The translations under genes and the position numbers were made by a program. From NCBI GenBank assembly GCA_934667815.1, contig CAKUMO010000024.1, positions 1-35,340 of the forward strand: 35,340 nucleotides of DNA. The letters run 5' to 3'. Numbering within the stretch: position 1 is the stretch's first letter; each line of letters begins with the position of its first letter. The stretch comes from an uncultured Oscillospiraceae bacterium. GTDB lineage: Bacteria; Bacillota; Clostridia; Oscillospirales; Oscillospiraceae. Positions 14,228-24,924 of the stretch are shown here, in pieces. The notes under the pieces were generated by a model. The model saw only the letters and a list, made by a program, of their open reading frames with translations, made no database searches and had not been told where the DNA came from.

Positions 14228-15313
14228 ATGTTCCAGCTCAGAACGTACTATCCGCCGGATTTTTCCGAAAAGCGATTTGTTGACGCGCCCGAGGCGCGCC
14301 CGCTTCCTGCGCCCAAGGACGGTGTTGCGCCCGAGGGCTACCACGCCATGAGCATTTTTCCGGAGTATTTCAAGCTCGATGGCGCGTGGCGACTGGCAGA
14401 GGAGAGCCGCATGGACTGCGTGGCCGTATATGAAAACGGCAAGGTCCTCGTGCGTGAATTCCGCCTGCTGAAGCAGGGAGATCTCGTCATTACCGGACGC
14501 ACGGAAGATGCCTCCGAGGGCATTTTTGTCCATGCCAACGGCTTCCGCGAGGAAGCGGCGGAGAAGGAGACCTTTGCTTTCCGTCAGAACCGCTCACGCG
14601 AGACGGCTTTTTCCCGTGATTATGACGAGCTTTACGACCTGCTGCGCTACGAGCGCGACCACGGCAAGATCGTCTGGGTCATGGGTCCTGCCTTCGCTTT
14701 TGACCACGATGCGCGTGCGGCCATGTCCAAGCTGATCGAAAACGGCTATGTCCACGCGATTCTGGCGGGAAATGCGCTGGCAACGCACGATCTGGAGGGC
14801 GCGTACCTGCACACCGCGCTGGGGCAGGACATTTATACGCAGAAGTCTGTGCCGAACGGACATTATCACCATCTCGACACCATCAATCGCGTGCGCTATC
14901 ACGGCAGCATCCGTGCATTTATCGAGAACGAGCACATCGACAACGGCATTATTTATAGCTGTGAAAAGTGCAGCGTGCCCTATGTCCTCGGCGGCAGCAT
15001 TCGTGATGACGGACCTCTCCCGCCCGTTTACGGTGATGTCTATGCCGCGCAGGATGCCATGCGCAATGAGATTCGCGGTGCGACGACCGTTATCAGTATG
15101 GCGACCATGCTGCACACCATCGCCACGGGCAACATGACGCCGTCCTTCCGCGTTCTGCCGGACGGCACGGTGCGTCAGGTGTATTTCTACTGCGTGGACG
15201 TTTCGGAATTTGTGGTCAACAAGCTGGCCGACCGCGGCAGCCTGTCTGCGCGCGGCATTGTCACGAATGTGCAGGACTTCGTTGTGAATCTGCAAAAGGG
15301 CTTGGGATTATAG
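14228..15313 (+). CDS. LOR/SDH-domain (TIGR00300-like) protein, possible ornithine cyclodeaminase relative
   Basis: This 361-residue protein resembles the LOR/SDH bifunctional-enzyme conserved domain family (TIGR00300), which includes archaeal-type ornithine cyclodeaminases and the C-terminal part of cyanobacterial ArgZ/AgrE. The nucleotide-binding half shows VMGPAFAFDHDARAAMSKLI (about 151-170), GYVHAILAGNALATHDLEGA (173-192) and TALGQDIYTQKSV. The N-terminal ~110 residues would be the LOR part. If the assignment holds, it uses NAD+ in amino-acid breakdown, for example ornithine to proline. The start follows AGAGGAG; the gene stands alone with its own promoter. Confidence 0.6.
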   Translation: MFQLRTYYPPDFSEKRFVDAPEARPLPAPKDGVAPEGYHAMSIFPEYFKLDGAWRLAEESRMDCVAVYENGKVLVREFRLLKQGDLVITGRTEDASEGIFVHANGFREEAAEKETFAFRQNRSRETAFSRDYDELYDLLRYERDHGKIVWVMGPAFAFDHDARAAMSKLIENGYVHAILAGNALATHDLEGAYLHTALGQDIYTQKSVPNGHYHHLDTINRVRYHGSIRAFIENEHIDNGIIYSCEKCSVPYVLGGSIRDDGPLPPVYGDVYAAQDAMRNEIRGATTVISMATMLHTIATGNMTPSFRVLPDGTVRQVYFYCVDVSEFVVNKLADRGSLSARGIVTNVQDFVVNLQKGLGL

Positions 15314-15351
15314 ACGATCCTGCGATTTTCTCTGCACGGCAGACCTTTTGA

Positions 15352-15378
15352 AAATCGGGCGCGGTAAAGCCGCGCCCG
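15352..15378 (-). terminator. Terminator of the DUF2953-gerW operon
   Basis: A perfect 9-bp GC-rich stem (15356-15364 with 15370-15378), loop of 5, followed on the minus strand by ATTTTC. The U-run is short. Confidence 0.6.
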
Positions 15379-15388
15379 AACTTGTGCA

Positions 15389-15760
15389 TTACTTTTTCTT
15401 CGGCTTGCGCTCGAGCTTGGTGGCTGCGAGCTTTTCGACCATGGGCTTGAGCGTGTCAAGAATGCTGCCGCCGGCCGATTCCTGCGGCACGCGCAGAAGC
15501 TGCACCTCGCCACCGGAAATTGCCAGAAAAGACAGCGGCGTCTTGCTGACCTTTGCACCTGCGCCCGCCATTACGGCGTCGCTGTTCTGCTTGGAGGGCA
15601 GGTCGGTGCCGCCGCCGGCAAAGCCGCAGGAGACCGAGGAGATCGGAATGACCGTCACGTCTCCAATGACGATCGGCTCGCCTGCGACGCCCTGCGCACC
15701 CGCGATGGCCAGCGTCTTTTCGGCGGTAAATTCAAGAACCTTGAGGATGTTTTCTGTCAT
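15389..15760 (-). CDS. gerW: GerW/YtfJ-family sporulation protein
   Basis: The 123-residue protein matches the GerW (YtfJ) family, associated with spores and germination in Bacillus and widely conserved in spore-formers. Typical features are the N-terminal helix (ENILKVLEFTAEKT), a conserved PIVIGDVTVIPISSVSCGFAGGG core, and LLRVPQ near the end. ATG 15760 follows AGGAGG at 15771-15776; an upstream in-frame start lacks a ribosome site. It overlaps the end of the DUF2953 gene by ATGA, so they are translationally coupled, as ytfI-ytfJ are adjacent in Bacillus. Confidence 0.88.
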   Translation of the reverse strand: MTENILKVLEFTAEKTLAIAGAQGVAGEPIVIGDVTVIPISSVSCGFAGGGTDLPSKQNSDAVMAGAGAKVSKTPLSFLAISGGEVQLLRVPQESAGGSILDTLKPMVEKLAATKLERKPKKK

Positions 15761-16383
15761 GACTTTCGTCCCTCCTGAGCTTCCGCGGCCAGCGTCCGCT
15801 TCACGTTCTCCCAAATCACATGGACAAGGGCGCGAAGGATCGGCCAGAGGCGGATATTGAACTGCGCAAGGAAATCGACCGTTGTCGTCTCCTTTTCAAA
15901 ATCGCAGTGAATGTCGATGTTACGTTTTTTGAACCGCAGCGCGGCATCCAGCATGCCGAGCAGGGGATAGGCTGCCGCGCAGACCAGACCGTAGCCGTAG
16001 GCGGCATCTGCCGCGTCAGGCTCAGCCACGGCAATGCGTAAGCTGAATTGCTTAAAAACGCCGCGTTTCAAAAGCCACCAGACACGGTCGAGCAGCGTTT
16101 TCAGAACGCCGCAAAGCTCGTTGAGCGTGCTGCTCACGCCTTTGCTGTCAATGGCGTGCTTCGCGTTTGCAACACTGCCGATGTCGCGCAGACCCAAAAT
16201 TGCAAAGATCTGCTGAACAAGCTCCTCGTTTGGCTCCTCGCTCGCGCGGAAGGTGAAAAAGAGGTATTTGGCATAAATATCCAGCCGCCCGTTGTCCGTG
16301 TAGACCAGAAAGACCCGCAGCTTCAGCGACAGCAGCAGCGCAATGAACGCGAAAATGCCGAGTATGATCCAGAGTGCAATCAA
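15757..16383 (-). CDS. DUF2953 (YtfI-like) membrane-anchored protein
   Basis: This ~208-residue protein has one N-terminal membrane segment (LIALWIILGIFAFIALLLSL) and an extracytoplasmic-type mixed domain. The motif RIAVAEPDAADAAYGYG in the middle matches the G/E-x-x-DAA-x-x-x-G pattern of DUF2953 proteins. TTG 16383 was preferred because GGGAGG (16391-16396) is 7 nt away; the other in-frame TTG at 16389 is too close. Its pairing with gerW suggests a sporulation role. Function is not known. Confidence 0.8.
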   Translation of the reverse strand: MIALWIILGIFAFIALLLSLKLRVFLVYTDNGRLDIYAKYLFFTFRASEEPNEELVQQIFAILGLRDIGSVANAKHAIDSKGVSSTLNELCGVLKTLLDRVWWLLKRGVFKQFSLRIAVAEPDAADAAYGYGLVCAAAYPLLGMLDAALRFKKRNIDIHCDFEKETTTVDFLAQFNIRLWPILRALVHVIWENVKRTLAAEAQEGRKS

Positions 16384-16406
16384 GGCCAAACCTCCCTTCT
16401 GCTTTC

Positions 16407-16435
16407 ATTATACTGCAAAAAGTCCGTTTTTACAA
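16407..16435 (-). promoter_or_regulatory. Promoter of the DUF2953-gerW operon
   Basis: Minus strand: TTGTAA (16430-16435), 17-bp spacer, TATAAT (16407-16412). The form is sigma-A-like rather than a recognisable sporulation sigma promoter. Confidence 0.65.
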
Positions 16436-16469
16436 TCATTCTTTTCAAAAAACCAAAGGAGTGATCGTT

Positions 16470-16679
16470 ATGGAAAAAATCTTTACCGGCTACTGCCGCG
16501 TGCTCGATGCCGCACGCATGGTGCTGGCGGACAGCGACGACGGCGAGGCCGACTGCCAGTTTCCGTCCTGCGCCTATGCACAGGAGTGCCCGGTCGCCGC
16601 GCAGCTTGCAGATTTTCTCGGTACAGCGACGTTTGTCCGTGAAAAGACAACACAATCTGCGGAAAAAGAGAAAATTTAG
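16470..16679 (+). CDS. Small Cys-containing hypothetical protein
   Basis: 69 residues from ATG 16470, preceded by AAAGGAG at 16455-16461. Four cysteines (C9, C29, C34 and C40, in the stretch CQFPSCAYAQECPVA) could bind a metal, but their spacing matches no zinc-finger or Fe-S class I know. The C-terminus is charged (REKTTQSAEKEKI). It lies between divergent DUF2953 and the str promoter; no terminator is evident after it. Confidence 0.6.
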   Translation: MEKIFTGYCRVLDAARMVLADSDDGEADCQFPSCAYAQECPVAAQLADFLGTATFVREKTTQSAEKEKI

Positions 16680-16710
16680 AAAAAATTTTCGTCAAAACCG
16701 TTAAAATTGA

Positions 16711-16739
16711 TTGACATTTTTCGTGAATTATGCTAAAAT
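16711..16739 (+). promoter_or_regulatory. Promoter of the str (ribosomal protein / elongation factor) operon
   Basis: TTGACA (16711-16716), 17-bp spacer, TAAAAT (16734-16739), about 70 nt before the L7Ae-like gene. Confidence 0.8.
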
Positions 16740-16812
16740 TCATCATTGCGTGAGCCTGTATTTCGGGGTCGCGTGAGTGAATATTCGGGCAATAGCGGAG
16801 GTGTCAAGAGCC

Positions 16813-17052
16813 TTGCTCGAGGAATTAAAAAAAGCCCGGCGGGTCGTCGGAGCCAAGCAGATCCGCAAGCTCCTGCCGACCGGACAGGTCAAGAAGGTTT
16901 TTCTTGCGCAGGACGCCGATCCGATGCTTTTAGAGCCGCTTCAGGCACTGTGCGTGGAATACGAGGTCGAGACTGAAGCCGTGCAGACCATGCGTGCGCT
17001 CGGAGATGCCTGCGAGATCTGTGTTCAGGCCGCTGCCGCCGCGCTGCTGTAA
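16813..17052 (+). CDS. L7Ae-family ribosomal protein (YbxF/RplGB-like)
   Basis: About 79 residues from TTG 16813, set by GGAGGT at 16797-16802. The L7Ae/L30e-like fold is indicated by KKARRVVGAKQIRKLL, VKKVFLAQDADP and the C-terminal ALGDACEICVQAAAAALL. Such proteins bind kink-turn RNA. Its place directly upstream of rpsL is the one occupied by ybxF/rplGB in Firmicutes, which supports the assignment. Confidence 0.82.
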   Translation: MLEELKKARRVVGAKQIRKLLPTGQVKKVFLAQDADPMLLEPLQALCVEYEVETEAVQTMRALGDACEICVQAAAAALL

Positions 17053-17137
17053 ATTTGGTATCTTCGGAATATTTTAGAATATTTCGGGATAATATAAAAG
17101 CTGGAAAACAGCAAAAATCTAAAGAAAGGAGAACCAC

Positions 17138-17560
17138 ATGCCTACTTTTAATCAGTTGGTCAGAAAGGGCAGAGAACAGGCTACCTACAAGTCCACCGCT
17201 CCTGCACTGCAAAAAGGTCTCAACACTCTGAAGAACCGTGCTACCGATTTTTCTTCTCCCCAGAAGAGAGGCGTCTGCACCGCAGTCAGAACCACGACCC
17301 CGAAGAAGCCGAACTCCGCTCTGCGTAAGATCGCCCGTGTCCGTCTGACGAATGGCTACGAGGTTTCCGCCTACATCCCCGGTGTCGGCCACAACCTGCA
17401 GGAGCACTCCGTCGTTCTGATCCGCGGCGGCCGTGTCAAGGACCTCCCCGGCGTTCGTTACCACATCATTCGCGGTACGCTCGATACGCAGGGTGTTCAG
17501 GGACGTATGCAGTCCCGTTCCAAGTACGGTCAGAAGCGCCCGAAGGCCAAGAAAAAGTAA
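17138..17560 (+). CDS. rpsL: 30S ribosomal protein S12
   Basis: 140 residues, the long Gram-positive form. It shapes the decoding centre of the 30S subunit. Seen: the [13 protein letters not shown] loop (lysines at 56-57 match the streptomycin-resistance site), [25 protein letters not shown], and the basic tail [13 protein letters not shown]. The streptomycin-sensitive lysines are intact. AAAGGAG precedes the ATG. Second gene of the str operon. Confidence 0.98.
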   Translation: MPTFNQLVRKGREQATYKSTAPALQKGLNTLKNRATDFSSPQKRGVCTAVRTTTPKKPNSALRKIARVRLTNGYEVSAYIPGVGHNLQEHSVVLIRGGRVKDLPGVRYHIIRGTLDTQGVQGRMQSRSKYGQKRPKAKKK

Positions 17561-17569
17561 TCAAGCATC

Positions 17570-17612
17570 CTAACGCCTTATTGCAAGGCACCGCCTTGCC
17601 ATGCGTTTTTTA
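17570..17612 (+). terminator. Attenuator-like hairpin between rpsL and rpsG
   Basis: GCAAGGC/GCCTTGC (17583-17589 with 17593-17599) sits inside an outer AACGC/GCGTT pairing and is followed by a T-run (17605-17611). It could terminate part of the transcripts before rpsG, lowering S7/EF-G output relative to S12. Confidence 0.55.
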
Positions 17613-17658
17613 TATAATTATTATTATTATTATGTGGGAAACTCTTGGCAGGCACCAA

Positions 17659-17677
17659 CGGTAGGACAGGCCTACCG
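17659..17677 (+). other. Perfect hairpin in the rpsL-rpsG spacer
   Basis: CGGTAGG (17659-17665) and CCTACCG (17671-17677) form a 7-bp stem with a 5-nt loop, 40 nt before the rpsG start, just after an ATT-repeat-rich stretch. It is a possible mRNA control site (in E. coli S7 binds this spacer), but no sequence similarity was established. Confidence 0.4.
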
Positions 17678-17717
17678 AAGTACCTATGAAATCATTCTTA
17701 TGAAGGAGGGAAGCAAA

Positions 17718-18188
17718 GTGCCCAGAAGAGGTAATGTTCCCAAGAGAGAGGTCCTTCCGGATCCTATCTACAAATCCACTCTGGTGACCAAGCTCGTCAA
17801 CAGCGTCATGCTTGACGGCAAGAAGGGCGTCGCTCAGAGAGTCGTTTACGAAGCATTCGAGATCGTCGAGAGCAAGACCGGTAAGAACGGTCTGGACGCT
17901 TTCCAGCAGGCCATGGAAAACATCATGCCCAGCTTGGAAATCAAGTCCCGTCGTGTCGGCGGCGCGACCTACCAGGTTCCTCTGGAAGTCCGTCCCGAAC
18001 GCCGCCAGACCCTCGGCCTGCGCTGGCTGACGACCTATTCCCGCAAGCGCAGCGAGAAGACCATGAAGGAACGTCTCGCAGGCGAGATCATCGACGCTTG
18101 CAACAACACCGGCGCTTCTGTGAAGAAGCGCGAAGACACGCACAAGATGGCAGAAGCAAACAAGGCATTCTCCCATTTCCGCTGGTAA
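17718..18188 (+). CDS. rpsG: 30S ribosomal protein S7
   Basis: 156 residues from GTG 17718, the usual S7 length. It binds the 3' major domain of 16S rRNA and nucleates assembly of the 30S head. Diagnostic stretches are [36 protein letters not shown] and [23 protein letters not shown] at 17703-17710 fixes the GTG start; the frame is open further upstream into the spacer, but without a site. Confidence 0.98.
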   Translation: MPRRGNVPKREVLPDPIYKSTLVTKLVNSVMLDGKKGVAQRVVYEAFEIVESKTGKNGLDAFQQAMENIMPSLEIKSRRVGGATYQVPLEVRPERRQTLGLRWLTTYSRKRSEKTMKERLAGEIIDACNNTGASVKKREDTHKMAEANKAFSHFRW

Positions 18189-18203
18189 CAAAGGAGTTAC
18201 TCA

Positions 18204-20279
<2,076 letters not shown>

Positions 20280-20292
20280 TTTGAAAAAGTGC

Positions 20293-20321
20293 TTGCCATT
20301 CTTCACTTTTTAGTGTATAGT
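20293..20321 (+). promoter_or_regulatory. Internal promoter of tuf
   Basis: TTGCCA (20293-20298), 17-bp spacer, TATAGT (20316-20321). It overlaps a weak terminator-like pairing AAAAAGTG/CACTTTTT (20284-20291 with 20304-20311) after fusA, so tuf is probably transcribed mostly from its own start. Confidence 0.65.
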
Positions 20322-20383
20322 GTTAGTAAGCACATTTTGTGATCGATTTTACCATTTATAAATCAAACAGGAGGATTTTTTCA

Positions 20384-21640
<1,257 letters not shown>

Positions 21641-21652
21641 TTCCTAAAACCG

Positions 21653-21685
21653 CTGCCGCAGCAAGAAATTGCTGCGGCAGTTTTT
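21653..21685 (+). terminator. Terminator of the tuf transcript
   Basis: A perfect 12-bp stem, CTGCCGCAGCAA/TTGCTGCGGCAG (21653-21664 with 21669-21680), loop GAAA, then TTTTT. Confidence 0.9.
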
Positions 21686-21730
21686 CTGCAATAGAGCGGG
21701 CACGCACAACCGTGCGCGCGCCCGCAGTTA

Positions 21731-22504
21731 TTATTTCTGAATGAAATTTCTTGTCTGCTCGTTTTGTGCATGCTTGAAAATTTGCTCCGGTGTACCTTGC
21801 TCGACAATAACGCCGTTTGCCATGTAGAGAATTTTATCTGAGGCTCGCTCCGCAAAATCCAGTTCATGTGTGACAAGGATCATCGTGCTGCCGACCTCCT
21901 TGAGCGAAAGGATCGCCTTTAGAACTTCACCCGTCAGCTCGGGGTCGAGGGCGCTGGTCGGCTCGTCGAAGCAGAGAATGTCTGGCTTCATCGCAAGCGC
22001 TCTGGCTATGGCCACGCGCTGCTGCTGACCGCCGGAAAGCTCGTGCGGATAGCTTCCGCATTTTTCGCCCAGGCCGACGCTTTCCAGAAGTGCGCGTCCA
22101 TCGGCCTCGATTTGTGCCTGTATGGTCTTACGCTCGGCGCGGCTTTCCGTGCATTCCTTCGCGTGCAGCAGGGGAGCGAGGGTCACATTTTGCAGCGCCG
22201 TATATTGCGGAAACAGATTGAAGCCCTGAAACACCATACCGAAGTGCAGACGGTTTTCACGGATCACTGCATCGCTTGGTGCATCGTTGCTCGACGCGTC
22301 CAAAAGCAGCTTGCCATTGACCGATATTTTTCCGCTGTCGGGTTTCTCCAGAAAGTTCAGACAGCGCAGCAGTGTTGTTTTGCCGCTTCCTGACGAACCG
22401 AGAATGGTCAGAACGCTGCCTTTTTCCATTGTGAAGCTGATGTCGCGCAGAACCTCGCATGCGCCGAAGTGCTTTTCCAGATTTTGTACTTCAAGAATTG
22501 CCAT
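21731..22504 (-). CDS. Polar amino acid ABC transporter, ATP-binding protein
   Basis: 257 residues. It is the GlnQ/HisP-type ATPase that powers amino-acid uptake. Walker A GSSGSGKTT (about 36-44), Q-loop MVFQGFNLFPQ, signature LSGGQQQR, Walker B ILCFDEPTSALDPE and switch His (VTHELDFAERASD) are all present. Third and last gene of the importer operon, 10 nt after the permease. Confidence 0.95.
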   Translation of the reverse strand: MAILEVQNLEKHFGACEVLRDISFTMEKGSVLTILGSSGSGKTTLLRCLNFLEKPDSGKISVNGKLLLDASSNDAPSDAVIRENRLHFGMVFQGFNLFPQYTALQNVTLAPLLHAKECTESRAERKTIQAQIEADGRALLESVGLGEKCGSYPHELSGGQQQRVAIARALAMKPDILCFDEPTSALDPELTGEVLKAILSLKEVGSTMILVTHELDFAERASDKILYMANGVIVEQGTPEQIFKHAQNEQTRNFIQK

Positions 22505-22514
22505 GGCGCACCTC

Positions 22515-23264
22515 CTAGCGGAAATAGTTCAGCTTCTTTTCCAGCTTGCCGAGAAGAAGCGTAACGATGCCGTTGAAAATCAAATAGTAGATGCCGGTGC
22601 AGAACAGCGGCCAGAGCAGCCCGGAGTAGCCATGAGAGCTTTTTAAAAAAGCATAACCCGCCCAGATGACCTCTTGCAGCGAGATGACTCGCGCGATCGC
22701 CGTATCCTTGACAAGCGTGATGACCTCGTTTGAGATCGGCGGAACGATGCGCTTGACCATTTGCAGCAGCGTGACCTTGAAAAAGATCTGGCGCTTCGTC
22801 ATGCCGAGAACCAGACCGGCTTCCTCCTGCCCAACGGGCACGCTCTGAATACCGCCGCGGTAGATCTCGGAAAAATAGCAGGCGTAGTTCAAAATGAAAG
22901 CGATTGCGGAGGCGAGAAAGCGTCCGCTGTCACCCGCAGGCCAAGGGCTTTTTCCGCCGGAAAGTGCGCCCGGTATGTAAAATAAGATGATAAGCTGGAG
23001 CATCAGCGGCGTTCCGCGCACGACCCAGACGATCAGGCGCACCAGAAGTGAGATCGGGCGCAGCTCCATGAAGAACCGAGCGATTCTGCCAGGTGCCCGG
23101 CCTTTTGCGGCCCAGATTGCAAGGCGTCGGAAGGGGGCCCAAGTGCTCATTGAGCCGAAACAAACAACTAAGCCGAGCGGCAGTGCGCCGAGAAGGGTTA
23201 CGAAGAACAGCTTGAGCGTCTGTGCAAAGCCTTCGTTCAGTGCGCGGAGAACCGTGGATACCAT
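22515..23264 (-). CDS. Polar amino acid ABC transporter, permease
   Basis: 249 residues with about five membrane segments. HisM/GlnP-type inner-membrane subunit. The EAA loop that docks the ATPase is seen as VGQEEAGLVLGMTKRQIFFKV followed by ISNEVITLVKDTAIARVI. A single permease gene implies a homodimer. ATG 23264 follows AAAGGA. Located between the binding protein (25 nt upstream) and the ATPase. Confidence 0.93.
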   Translation of the reverse strand: MVSTVLRALNEGFAQTLKLFFVTLLGALPLGLVVCFGSMSTWAPFRRLAIWAAKGRAPGRIARFFMELRPISLLVRLIVWVVRGTPLMLQLIILFYIPGALSGGKSPWPAGDSGRFLASAIAFILNYACYFSEIYRGGIQSVPVGQEEAGLVLGMTKRQIFFKVTLLQMVKRIVPPISNEVITLVKDTAIARVISLQEVIWAGYAFLKSSHGYSGLLWPLFCTGIYYLIFNGIVTLLLGKLEKKLNYFR

Positions 23265-23288
23265 TTCAGTCCATTCCTTTCGGATTGA

Positions 23289-24077
23289 TTATGCGATCAG
23301 TGCCTCCTGCACGCCGTAGGTTTCGGCCAGCGAGGCGAGTGCGCCGCTTTCAGCCTGCGCCTTGAAGAAGTCGTTCAGAAGTGCGGCAAGATCGGAGCCT
23401 TTGCGGAAACCGACGCCGTATTCCTCACTGTTAAGGCGCAGCGTGCAGGCAAGCCCGGAATAGCTCGTGCCCTCGCCGATCATGGCACCGGCCATCAGCG
23501 AGTCGATGATGGCGGCATCCGCCGTGCCCGCGCTGACCTCGAGCAGTGCAGTGGCCTGATCCTCGACCTCGATGTAGTTCAGCCCCAGCGCTTCAGCCTG
23601 CTCCATGCCGGCAGAGCCAAGCTCCACAGCAAAGGTCAGGTCCTGCATGCTCTCAATCGTCGGGTAGAGATCGGCCTTATCTGCTGGAAGGACAACGATC
23701 TGTGCGTTATTGCAGTAAGCATTCGAACATTCCATGGATGATTTTACGTCATCTGTCAGCGTCATCCCATTCCAGACAACGTCGATGGTCTTGCCGTTCA
23801 GCTCAAAGACCTTGTTGTTCCAGTCGATGATCTGGAATTCGGCCATAACGCCCAGAGATTCGGCAAAGGCCTTCGCCAGCTCGGCATCGAAGCCGACCCA
23901 TTCGCCGGATTCGTTCTGATAGTCCATCGGCTCGAAAACCGTCACGCCGACGACCAGCGTGCCTTTGGTTTTCACATATTCCGCGTCGCTCTCCGCAGAA
24001 GCGCCTTGCTTGCCGCAGCCGGTGAAGATCGTGAGCAGAAGTGCAGCAGCACAGAAAACAAGAATCAGTCTTTTCAT
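23289..24077 (-). CDS. Amino acid ABC transporter substrate-binding lipoprotein
   Basis: 262 residues from ATG 24077, set by AGGTGG. A lipoprotein signal (KRLILVFCAAALLLTIFTGC) places the lipidated Cys at about 20; the mature part is a family-3 solute-binding protein: GTLVVGVTVFEPMDYQN, WVGFDAELAKAFAESLGV, IDVVWNGMTLT. It captures an amino acid outside the membrane and hands it to the permease. The exact amino acid is not predictable. First gene of the importer operon. Confidence 0.93.
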   Translation of the reverse strand: MKRLILVFCAAALLLTIFTGCGKQGASAESDAEYVKTKGTLVVGVTVFEPMDYQNESGEWVGFDAELAKAFAESLGVMAEFQIIDWNNKVFELNGKTIDVVWNGMTLTDDVKSSMECSNAYCNNAQIVVLPADKADLYPTIESMQDLTFAVELGSAGMEQAEALGLNYIEVEDQATALLEVSAGTADAAIIDSLMAGAMIGEGTSYSGLACTLRLNSEEYGVGFRKGSDLAALLNDFFKAQAESGALASLAETYGVQEALIA

Positions 24078-24100
24078 TTGTTCCACCTCAAATTTTATTA

Positions 24101-24121
24101 CGCTAATTCATTAGCGAATTA
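24101..24121. promoter_or_regulatory. Nested palindromes downstream of the importer promoter, likely operator
   Basis: CGCTAAT-TC-ATTAGCG (24101-24116) overlaps a second palindrome TAATTC/GAATTA (24104-24109 with 24116-24121). They fall at about +4 to +24 of the importer transcript, where a repressor would block transcription. No known consensus was matched. Confidence 0.5.
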
Positions 24122-24131
24122 AAGTAAACAC

Positions 24132-24160
24132 AGTATAGCACAAGACTGCGGCGCTGTCAA
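24132..24160 (-). promoter_or_regulatory. Promoter of the amino acid importer operon
   Basis: Minus strand: TTGACA (24155-24160), 17-bp spacer, TATACT (24132-24137). Confidence 0.8.
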
Positions 24161-24208
24161 CCGCTTTTTTCCAAAAATGCGGAAAGATTTTACAGAGCCG
24201 CAGTCTTG
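24141..24208. repeat. 12-bp inverted repeat spanning two divergent promoters
   Basis: CAAGACTGCGGC (24141-24152) is repeated inverted as GCCGCAGTCTTG (24197-24208). The left arm lies in the spacer of the importer promoter and the right arm overlaps the -35 of the HD gene promoter. A smaller CCGC/GCGG pair (24161-24164 and about 24174-24178) lies inside. Confidence 0.65.
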
Positions 24209-24234
24209 CATTCTGCACAAAACTGTGGTATGCT
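24206..24234 (+). promoter_or_regulatory. Promoter of the HD-domain gene
   Basis: TTGCAT (24206-24211), 17-bp spacer, TATGCT (24229-24234). Confidence 0.65.
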
Positions 24235-24267
24235 TTTTGTAGAATCTAACAAAAATGGAGGCAGTTT

Positions 24268-24924
24268 ATGACCTTTCAGGAAATTGCAGCCAATGAGACC
24301 ATCCGTGCCTATATCCGCAAAGCGGATGAGTCGCTAGTCGCTCTGGGCTACACCGAGCATAGCTTTGCCCATGTGACGCATGTGGCCGAGACAGCGCGCT
24401 ATATTCTTGAAACGCTGGGCTATGACGCGCACACCGTCGAGCTGGCGCAGATTGCCGGGTATCTGCACGACATCGGCAATCTGGTCAACCGCGTGGATCA
24501 TTCGCAGAGCGGTGCGGTCATGGCTTTTCAGATTTTGACGAGCCTCGGCTGTCCTGCTGATGATGTGGCAACGGTTGTCACCGCCATCGGCAACCACGAT
24601 GAGGGCACCGGCGTGCCTGTCAATGCACTGTCTGCCGCGCTGATTTTGGCCGACAAGGCAGACGTGCGCCGCAGCCGCGTGCGCAACCGCGACATCGCGT
24701 CCTTTGACATTCACGACCGCGTGAATTATTCCGTTACAAAATCGATCCTGAAAATCAATGAGGAAAAGACGCTCATCAAGCTCAAGCTCTCGGTCGATAC
24801 GCATTACAGCTCCGTCATGGACTACTTTGAAATTTTCATGCAGCGCATGATTCTCTGCCGCAAGGCCGCAGAGAGACTTGGGCTGCAATTCAAGCTGATG
24901 ATCAACGAGCAGCAGCTCATCTAA
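24268..24924 (+). CDS. HD-domain phosphohydrolase
   Basis: 218 residues. The metal-binding HD pattern is present: H35 (SFAHVTHV), H67-D68 (GYLHDIGN), H110-D111 (GNHDEG) and a downstream D in ILADKADVRRSR. Such enzymes hydrolyse phosphate esters or nucleotides; the substrate is unknown. GGAGG precedes the ATG. It is divergent from the importer across a palindromic control region. Its 3' end overlaps the convergent M23 peptidase gene by 4 nt. Confidence 0.88.
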   Translation: MTFQEIAANETIRAYIRKADESLVALGYTEHSFAHVTHVAETARYILETLGYDAHTVELAQIAGYLHDIGNLVNRVDHSQSGAVMAFQILTSLGCPADDVATVVTAIGNHDEGTGVPVNALSAALILADKADVRRSRVRNRDIASFDIHDRVNYSVTKSILKINEEKTLIKLKLSVDTHYSSVMDYFEIFMQRMILCRKAAERLGLQFKLMINEQQLI

